This document shows positions 58,063 to 64,000 of a DNA stretch of 64,000 nucleotides, piece after piece. Origin of the DNA: Gallionella sp. (GTDB lineage: Bacteria; Pseudomonadota; Gammaproteobacteria; Burkholderiales; Gallionellaceae); the NCBI GenBank assembly GCA_028687335.1, contig JAQUAI010000002.1, positions 1 through 64,000 on the forward strand, read 5' to 3'. How positions within the stretch are numbered: position 1 is the stretch's first letter; every line of letters starts with the position of its first letter. The notes beneath the pieces are model-generated. The model saw only the letters and a program-made list of their open reading frames with translations, was not told the origin of the DNA and did not search any database. Both the position numbers and the translations under genes were made by a program.

Positions 58063-60780
58063 ATGATTTCCAATGTTCTGAAAAAAGTCTTCGGTAGCCG
58101 TAATGATCGCCTGCTCAAGCAATATCGCGCGACCGTGCTTACCATCAATAAATTGGAGGCGGGCATCGCGCAGTTGAGCGATGAGCAGTTGCGCCAAAAA
58201 ACGGAAGAATTTAAGCAGCGGCACGCACAAGGTGAGTCGCTGGATGCGCTGTTGCCAGAAGCGTTTGCTGTGGCACGCGAGGCGAGTTCGCGTGTGCTGG
58301 GTATGCGCCATTACGACGTGCAACTGGTCGGCGGTATGGTGCTGCACTACGGCAAGATTGCCGAAATGCGCACCGGCGAAGGCAAAACACTGATGGCAAC
58401 GCTGCCCGCATACCTGAATGCCTTGTCTGGTAAGGGCGTGCATGTGGTGACAGTGAACGATTACCTTGCCGCGCGTGACGCAGCGTGGATGGGGAAGCTG
58501 TACCGCTCCCTGGGTTTGTCGGTAGGTGTGATTCTGTCGCAGATGCCGCATGACGAGAAAAAAGCGGCTTATGCAGCCGACATCACCTACGGTACCAACA
58601 ACGAGTTTGGCTTCGACTATCTGCGCGACAACATGGCGACGCAGTCTGCCGAGCGTTTTCAGCGCAAATTGAATTTCGGTATTGTGGATGAGGTGGATTC
58701 GATCCTGATCGACGAAGCACGCACCCCGCTTATTATTTCCGGTCAGGCGGAAGATAACGTTGATATCTATGTGCGCGTCAATCAATTGGCGCCGATGTTG
58801 CGTCGCCAAAAAGACGAAGAGTCGCCTGGTGATTTCAGCGTGGATGAAAAAAATCATCAAATACTGCTGTCCGAAATCGGCCACGAGCATGCTGAACAAA
58901 TTCTGACTGAAGCGGGTTTATTGCCTGCTGGAGGCAGCTTGTACGATCCAGCCAATATCACGCTGATTCATCATTTGTATGCGGCCTTGCGTGCGCACAA
59001 TTTGTATTTCCGCGACCAGCATTACGTGGTGCAAAACGGGGAAGTAGTGATCGTTGATGAATTCACCGGACGTTTGATGTCCGGTCGTCGCTGGTCCGAT
59101 GGCCTACATCAAGCGGTGGAGGCCAAAGAAGGCGTAGCCATTCAGAAAGAGAACCAGACGCTGGCTTCGATTACTTTCCAGAATTACTTCCGTATGTATA
59201 ACAAGCTGTCGGGCATGACGGGCACTGCTGACACCGAGGCATACGAATTTCAGCAAATTTACAGTTTGGAAACCGTCATCATTCCGCCGCACCGTCCGAC
59301 GGTGCGTAATGACATGATGGACAAGGTTTATCTGACGACAGCGGAAAAATATCGTGCGGTGATTGGTGACATCAAAGATTGTTACCAGCGTGGTCAGCCG
59401 GTACTGGTCGGAACGACTTCCATTGAAAGCTCCGAGTTGTTGGCGCAGATGCTGGAGCAGGAGGGCATGCCGCATCAGGTGTTGAACGCCAAGCAGCATG
59501 AACGTGAAGCCGAAATTATTGCGCAAGCGGGACGTCCCAAGATGATTACTATTGCGACCAATATGGCTGGTCGCGGAACCGACATCGTGTTGGGCGGTAA
59601 TATCGAGAAAAAGATCGAGTTTATTCGCGATGATGCGAGTCTGGACGAGACCAGTAAAGCGCAACAGATCACCGCGCTACAAACGGAGTGGAAGCAGGTG
59701 CATGAGCAAGTGCTGGCAAGTGGCGGTTTGCACATCATTGGTACCGAGCGTCACGAATCGCGCCGTGTGGATAACCAGTTGCGTGGTCGTGCCGGTCGTC
59801 AGGGGGATGCTGGTTCTAGTCGTTTCTATTTGTCGCTGGAAGATCCGCTGTTGCGTATTTTTGCGTCGGATCGCGTGGCTGCGATCATGAACAAATTCAA
59901 GCTACCCGAAGGCGAAGCCATCGAACATAGCTGGGTGACGCGCGCAATTGAAAATGCGCAGCGCAAAGTGGAAGCGCGCAACTTTGATATGCGCAAGCAG
60001 ATCCTCGAATACGATGATGTCGCCAACGACCAGCGCAAAGTGATTTACCAGCAGCGTAGCGAATTACTGGAAAGCACCGATATTTCGGAAACGATTGGGG
60101 CCATGCGCGACGGCGTGCTGAATGAAGCAATCGATCAGTACATTCCACCGCACTCTATGGAAGAGCAATGGGACGTGCCCGGGCTGGAAAAAATGCTGGC
60201 GGCTGAATTCCGTCTTAATCTGACGCTGGTGCAATGGCTGGATCAGGAAAAGTCGCTGGACGAATCTGGTCTGCGCGCTCGTATTGCAGGTCATGCGCGC
60301 GAGCTGTATCAGACTAAAGTTGAGTTAGTCGGGCCGGAAATGCACCATTACGAGCGCATCATCATGTTGCAAAGCTTGGATCAGCACTGGCGTGAACATC
60401 TTGCGTCACTCGATCATTTGCGCCAAGGCATTCATCTGCGCGGTTATGCGCAGAAAAATCCCAAACAGGAATACAAGCGCGAGGCATTTGAGTTGTTTGC
60501 CGTGATGCTGGATGCGATCAAGCGCGAAGTCACGCAACTGCTGATGACCGTGCAAGTGCGCGATCAGGCGGATGTGGCCGAAGTGGAAGCTGCCCCCGCA
60601 CCGGAAAATGTGCAGTATCATCACGCCGATTACGACGAGGCGTTGGGCGGCGAAACTGCAGCTCCGGACGAGGATGCAAAGCAACCCTTCGTACGTGCCG
60701 ATCATAAGGTGGGGCGCAACGATCCGTGTCCGTGCGGATCGGGCAAGAAATACAAGCAATGTCACGGCAAATTAAGTTGA
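58063..60780 (+). CDS. secA: Protein translocase ATPase SecA
   Basis: 905 residues, full length. Walker A RTGEGKT (103-109), DEVD Walker B ([18 protein letters not shown]), [13 protein letters not shown] in NBD2, [15 protein letters not shown], and the C-terminal zinc-binding [14 protein letters not shown] that contacts SecB. SecA drives preproteins through SecYEG. It follows a terminator, so it has its own promoter in the short gap, which I could not assign. Confidence 0.98.
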   Translation: MISNVLKKVFGSRNDRLLKQYRATVLTINKLEAGIAQLSDEQLRQKTEEFKQRHAQGESLDALLPEAFAVAREASSRVLGMRHYDVQLVGGMVLHYGKIAEMRTGEGKTLMATLPAYLNALSGKGVHVVTVNDYLAARDAAWMGKLYRSLGLSVGVILSQMPHDEKKAAYAADITYGTNNEFGFDYLRDNMATQSAERFQRKLNFGIVDEVDSILIDEARTPLIISGQAEDNVDIYVRVNQLAPMLRRQKDEESPGDFSVDEKNHQILLSEIGHEHAEQILTEAGLLPAGGSLYDPANITLIHHLYAALRAHNLYFRDQHYVVQNGEVVIVDEFTGRLMSGRRWSDGLHQAVEAKEGVAIQKENQTLASITFQNYFRMYNKLSGMTGTADTEAYEFQQIYSLETVIIPPHRPTVRNDMMDKVYLTTAEKYRAVIGDIKDCYQRGQPVLVGTTSIESSELLAQMLEQEGMPHQVLNAKQHEREAEIIAQAGRPKMITIATNMAGRGTDIVLGGNIEKKIEFIRDDASLDETSKAQQITALQTEWKQVHEQVLASGGLHIIGTERHESRRVDNQLRGRAGRQGDAGSSRFYLSLEDPLLRIFASDRVAAIMNKFKLPEGEAIEHSWVTRAIENAQRKVEARNFDMRKQILEYDDVANDQRKVIYQQRSELLESTDISETIGAMRDGVLNEAIDQYIPPHSMEEQWDVPGLEKMLAAEFRLNLTLVQWLDQEKSLDESGLRARIAGHARELYQTKVELVGPEMHHYERIIMLQSLDQHWREHLASLDHLRQGIHLRGYAQKNPKQEYKREAFELFAVMLDAIKREVTQLLMTVQVRDQADVAEVEAAPAPENVQYHHADYDEALGGETAAPDEDAKQPFVRADHKVGRNDPCPCGSGKKYKQCHGKLS

Positions 60781-60796
60781 TTCTCGAAAGGAGTGA

Positions 60797-61285
60797 ATGA
60801 TGTCACTGGTAATCGATACGTTGCGTACATCCGCAGTTACTGAAGAGTTGAATGATGCGGAAGTGGATATTTTGGCAGGTCTGTGCGATGTGAAAGAGTA
60901 TGCGTCTGGCGACGCAATCGTCACCCCGGGTGATGCACAACCCGATAATTTATACATCCTAGCCAGCGGTGACATCGAAGTCGAGATCGATAGCAGTGGT
61001 GACAAACAAGTTATTCACGTGCTCAAGCCTGGTGACTTGGCGGGCATTATCACTTTTGCAGGCGGTGCGGCATCTCATGTCAGCGCGACACTGCGTGCCG
61101 TTGGCGCGACAAAAGTGCTGAGCATCGAACGTGCCCGTTTTGAGACGTTGATCAACTCGCATCCGATGATTGTCTATCGTGTCATGCGCGGTGTGGTGCG
61201 CAATGTGCACGGCATTGTGTGTCGCGTGAACACCCAGTCTGCGGAACTGAGCAATTACATCTATCGCACCCACGGTCGTTACTAG
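60797..61285 (+). CDS. Stand-alone cyclic-nucleotide-binding-fold protein
   Basis: 162 residues from ATG 60797 (ATG 60800 is equally possible) with AAAGGAG upstream. Residues of about 25-130 fit the CNMP beta-roll (YASGDAIVTPGDAQPDNLYI, LASGDIEVEI, VLKPGDL). The phosphate-binding cassette usually reading FGE and PRxA is replaced by GIITFAGGAASH, so cAMP/cGMP binding is doubtful. There is no helix-turn-helix or other output domain; a helical tail ends the protein. Lies between secA and argJ on the same strand. Function unknown. Confidence 0.75.
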   Translation: MMSLVIDTLRTSAVTEELNDAEVDILAGLCDVKEYASGDAIVTPGDAQPDNLYILASGDIEVEIDSSGDKQVIHVLKPGDLAGIITFAGGAASHVSATLRAVGATKVLSIERARFETLINSHPMIVYRVMRGVVRNVHGIVCRVNTQSAELSNYIYRTHGRY

Positions 61286-61294
61286 GAATCGAAC

Positions 61295-62512
61295 ATGCCG
61301 GTGAATTTAAGCACGCCCGTTGCGGCTAACCTTCTGCCCGTTGCGGGCGTTTCTTTGGGTACCGCTGAGGCGGGTATCAAGCGTGCAGATCGCAAAGACC
61401 TGTTGGTGATGCAATTGTGCGACGGCGCACAAGTTGCAGGTGTGTTTACCACCAACCGTTTCTGCGCTGCGCCGGTTATCGTTGCGCGTGAACATCTCGC
61501 GCAGGGCGACGGCATACGTGCACTGGTGGTCAATACCGGCAATGCTAATGCGGGCACGGGGGAGCAGGGTTTGCAGGACGCACGCACAACCTGCGCAGCA
61601 TTGGCTGGTGTGCTTGGTTGCAAGCCGAGCCAGATTTTGCCCTTCTCCACCGGTGTCATCATGGAGCCGTTGCCGGTGGCAAAAATTGCTGCTAGTTTGC
61701 CGCGTGCTGTTGCTGGTTTGGCTGAAGGCAATTGGTATGACGCGGCGCATGCGATCATGACCACTGACATCGTTGCCAAAGCGTATTCGCGTCAGGTGAG
61801 TGTGGGCGGTAAGACGATTACCGTGACTGGCATCGCCAAAGGTTCCGGCATGATTCATCCGAATATGGCGACTATGCTGGGCTACATTGCCACTGATGCA
61901 ACCGTGCCGCAGGCACTGCTGCAAACCATGGTCAAAACAGCCAGCGATGCCTCGTTCAACTGCATTACCGTGGACGGAGACACCTCGACCAATGATGCAC
62001 TGATGCTAATCGCCACAGGCAAGAGCGGAGCACAAATTGATGCTACGAACTGTTCAGCTTTGCAGAGCGTTATCAACGAAGTGGCGATTCTCTTGGCACA
62101 AGCCATCGTGCGCGACGGCGAAGGTGCCACCAAATTTATGACCATTAAGGTCGAAGGCGGCAAAGATCAGGCCGAGTGCAAGCAAATCGGCTATGCCATT
62201 GCCCATTCCCCGCTGGTGAAAACCGCATTCTTTGCTTCCGATCCGAATTTGGGACGCATCCTTGCCGCAATCGGCTATGCGGGCGTGGTCGATCTGGATG
62301 TCGAAAAATTGCAGCTTTATCTGGATGAGGTGTTGGTGGCCGAGAACGGTGGACGTGCAAAAAGTTATCAGGAAGAAGATGGTGCCCGTGTGATGCAGCA
62401 GAGCGACATCACCATCCGCGTGGTACTAGGTCGTGGCACGGCAAACGCGACGCTATGGACGTGTGACTTCTCCTACGACTACGTCAAAATCAACGCGAGT
62501 TATCGTAGCTAG
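61295..62512 (+). CDS. argJ: Bifunctional ornithine acetyltransferase/N-acetylglutamate synthase
   Basis: 405 residues. The self-cleavage site is in [14 protein letters not shown]; Thr193 becomes the N-terminal nucleophile of the beta chain. Also [12 protein letters not shown] and [11 protein letters not shown]. ArgJ recycles acetyl groups in arginine synthesis. Whether it also makes N-acetylglutamate from acetyl-CoA cannot be decided from sequence alone. It starts nine bases after the cyclic-nucleotide-fold gene. Confidence 0.96.
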   Translation: MPVNLSTPVAANLLPVAGVSLGTAEAGIKRADRKDLLVMQLCDGAQVAGVFTTNRFCAAPVIVAREHLAQGDGIRALVVNTGNANAGTGEQGLQDARTTCAALAGVLGCKPSQILPFSTGVIMEPLPVAKIAASLPRAVAGLAEGNWYDAAHAIMTTDIVAKAYSRQVSVGGKTITVTGIAKGSGMIHPNMATMLGYIATDATVPQALLQTMVKTASDASFNCITVDGDTSTNDALMLIATGKSGAQIDATNCSALQSVINEVAILLAQAIVRDGEGATKFMTIKVEGGKDQAECKQIGYAIAHSPLVKTAFFASDPNLGRILAAIGYAGVVDLDVEKLQLYLDEVLVAENGGRAKSYQEEDGARVMQQSDITIRVVLGRGTANATLWTCDFSYDYVKINASYRS

Positions 62513-62534
62513 TCTGTCCTTTTTACAGACCTGA

Positions 62535-63404
62535 ATGGATAAACTCGATCAATTCTTTCAGCGCGCCGATGCACTATTGGCGCGTTTGGAAAAAATCCTT
62601 CCCGTTGCAAAATCAGCTAACCCTGACTGGTCAGGCGCTGTGGCATTCCGCTGGCAGCGTCGTGATGGCAAGGGGGCTTTGTATCCCGTTCGCCAGCTTC
62701 ACAAAATCACCCTGAATGACTTGCGGGACATCGCCGAGCAAAAACAGCGCATCGAACAAAATACGCGTCAGTTTGTGCAAGGATGCCCAGCGAACAATGT
62801 GCTACTGACTGGCGCGCGTGGCACTGGAAAATCCTCGCTCGTCAAAGCCCTGCTCAATGAGTACGCAGGGCAAGGGCTGCGCCTGATTGAAATAGGCAAA
62901 GACGGCCTAGCCGATTTACCCGAAATCATTGAACTGGTAAGCGAGCGGCCTGAGCGCTTCATTTTGTACTGCGATGATCTTTCCTTCAGTGACGACGAAC
63001 CAGGTTATCAAGCCCTCAAGGCCGCGCTGGACGGCTCCGTTGTCGCCCTGTCCGATAACCTCCTGATCTATGCCACCTCCAACCGCCGTCATCTGATGCC
63101 GGACTACATGCGGGACAATCTCGCTACCCAATATGTCGGCGATGAAGTGCATCCGGCGGAAGGCGTGGAGGAAAAAATATCGCTCTCAGAGCGATTCGGA
63201 TTGTGGATATCGTTCTATCCATTTACTCAAGACGAGTATCTGGCGGTGGCCGAACATTGGCTGGCACATCACGGTTGGAAGCAAGGCATGACAACTGAAG
63301 TGCGCACGGCTGCATTGCAGTGGTCGCTTATGCGTGGTTCACGGAGCGGACGGGTTGCGGGGCAGTTTGCGAAAGATTGGTGTGGTTGGCATGTCGCAAA
63401 ATAA
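62535..63404 (+). CDS. DUF815-family P-loop ATPase
   Basis: 289 residues. Walker A GARGTGKS (93-100) and a Walker B-like segment FILYCDDLSF; then IYATSNRRHLMPDYM as sensor I. This is the DUF815 AAA+-related family, often found between argJ and the Nudix/ThiE-like gene in betaproteobacteria. The biological role of the family is not established. Its last 14 bases overlap the next gene. Confidence 0.9.
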   Translation: MDKLDQFFQRADALLARLEKILPVAKSANPDWSGAVAFRWQRRDGKGALYPVRQLHKITLNDLRDIAEQKQRIEQNTRQFVQGCPANNVLLTGARGTGKSSLVKALLNEYAGQGLRLIEIGKDGLADLPEIIELVSERPERFILYCDDLSFSDDEPGYQALKAALDGSVVALSDNLLIYATSNRRHLMPDYMRDNLATQYVGDEVHPAEGVEEKISLSERFGLWISFYPFTQDEYLAVAEHWLAHHGWKQGMTTEVRTAALQWSLMRGSRSGRVAGQFAKDWCGWHVAK

Positions 63405-64000
63405 GATCGTTGACGTTGCTGCCGCTGTATTACAAAGACCGGACGGCTCCTTCCTCTTGGCGCAACGCCCTGCCGACAAAATATGGGCGGGCTACTGGGA
63501 GTTTCCTGGTGGTAAGTTGGAGCAAGATGAATCTGCCCGCGATGCCTTGGTGCGCGAGCTACGCGAAGAGTTGGGTATTGAGGTGGAAACTGCGTATCCG
63601 TGGCTTTCGCGTGTATTTACTTATCCGCACGCCACGGTGCGACTGAATTTTTTTCGTGTGACGGCATGGCATGGAGAGCTGCATCCGCATGAAGGCCAGC
63701 AGTTTTCATGGCAAGTCTCTTTTTCGCGCGGTAAGGAGCGGGCAAGGATTTCGGTTGAGCCTATTCTTCCCGCCAATGCGCCGATTTTGCGTGCGCTGGA
63801 ATTGCCGCCGCTGTATGCGATTAGTAATGCTGCTGAGTTGGGGGAGGAGGTGTTCCTCTCAAGGTTGCAGGCGCGGCTGGATGAGGGATTGGGATTGGTG
63901 CAGTTGCGCGAAAAAAATCTCTCCCGTGATGCGTTGCGTGCGCTGGCACTGCGCGTGGTGGCACTGGCTCACGCGCGTGGTGCAAAGGTGCTGCTCAATG
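63391..64000 (+). CDS. Nudix hydrolase/ThiE-like fusion protein (3' end outside window)
   Basis: The ATG at 63391 overlaps the DUF815 gene; the frame runs open to the window end. The N-terminal Nudix (MutT-like) domain has the full Nudix box GX5EX7REUXEEXGU at residues 40-62 (GGKLEQDESARDALVRELRE). After about residue 145 comes the beginning of a thiamine-phosphate-synthase-like TIM barrel (LYAISNAAEL, GLGLVQLREKNLSRDAL). Such fusions are common in proteobacteria; the first half cleans oxidised nucleotides. At the domain junction SWQVSFSRGKERARISVEP is longer than I expect, perhaps a small insertion. Confidence 0.9.
   Translation, partial: MSQNKIVDVAAAVLQRPDGSFLLAQRPADKIWAGYWEFPGGKLEQDESARDALVRELREELGIEVETAYPWLSRVFTYPHATVRLNFFRVTAWHGELHPHEGQQFSWQVSFSRGKERARISVEPILPANAPILRALELPPLYAISNAAELGEEVFLSRLQARLDEGLGLVQLREKNLSRDALRALALRVVALAHARGAKVLLN

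Overview
The window reads as chromosomal DNA of a moderately GC-rich, Gram-negative betaproteobacterium. The gene orders gatCAB opposite mreBCD-mrdA-rodA-rlpA, and mraZ-to-lpxC followed by dciA, an M23 peptidase, secA and argJ, point that way. A Nitrosomonadales/Gallionellaceae-type host is my best inference, but no 16S gene is present to confirm it.

Layout. (1) 1-14.2 kb is a surface-adhesion module. It holds the 3' part of a giant RTX adhesin (VCBS repeats, von Willebrand A domain, Calx-beta repeats, RTX repeats, type I secretion signal), a convergent operon of lapG (periplasmic protease), lapD (degenerate GGDEF-EAL c-di-GMP receptor) and an unknown 178-residue protein, and a divergent TolC-like outer-membrane channel with a C-terminal NTF2-like domain, coupled to a short-chain dehydrogenase. 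The inner-membrane ABC/MFP partners are not in view. (2) 14.2-20.2 kb, minus strand: periplasmic ATP-dependent DNA ligase and the gatC-gatA-gatB amidotransferase operon, split by a three-gene restriction-modification cassette joined through ATGA overlaps. (3) 20.3-26.8 kb: the rod-shape operon mreB-mreC-mreD-mrdA-rodA-rlpA. (4) 26.8-37.3 kb: GT39 glycosyltransferase, M48 peptidase, rpmE, an MFS transporter, ispB, tRNA-Pro(CGG), tex and recQ. (5) 37.6-56.4 kb: a complete dcw cluster from mraZ to lpxC, headed by a sigma70-like promoter whose -10 overlaps the first of four 10-bp-phased MraZ repeats. (6) 56.4-64 kb: small membrane protein, dciA, M23 peptidase, secA, a cyclic-nucleotide-binding-fold protein, argJ, a DUF815 ATPase, and the start of a Nudix/ThiE-like fusion running off the window.

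How the genes work together. Regions 3 and 5 make peptidoglycan precursors (murE, murF, mraY, murD, murG, murC, murB, ddl) and the two machines that use them, the elongasome (MreBCD, PBP2, RodA) and the divisome (FtsL, FtsI, FtsW, FtsQ, FtsA, FtsZ). Region 1 is an inside-out switch: when c-di-GMP is low LapD should free LapG to clip the adhesin from the surface.

The least ordinary points are the restriction-modification cassette inside the gat operon, a 146-bp duplication/insertion between ftsW and murG that creates a 49-codon ORF ending in a synonymously diverged copy of the FtsW tail, a second tiny ORF (32 residues) fitted between murB and ddl, an in-frame palindromic repeat inside murD, the TolC-NTF2 fusion, and the unknown third gene of the lapGD operon. 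No complete transposon, prophage or CRISPR array is visible.
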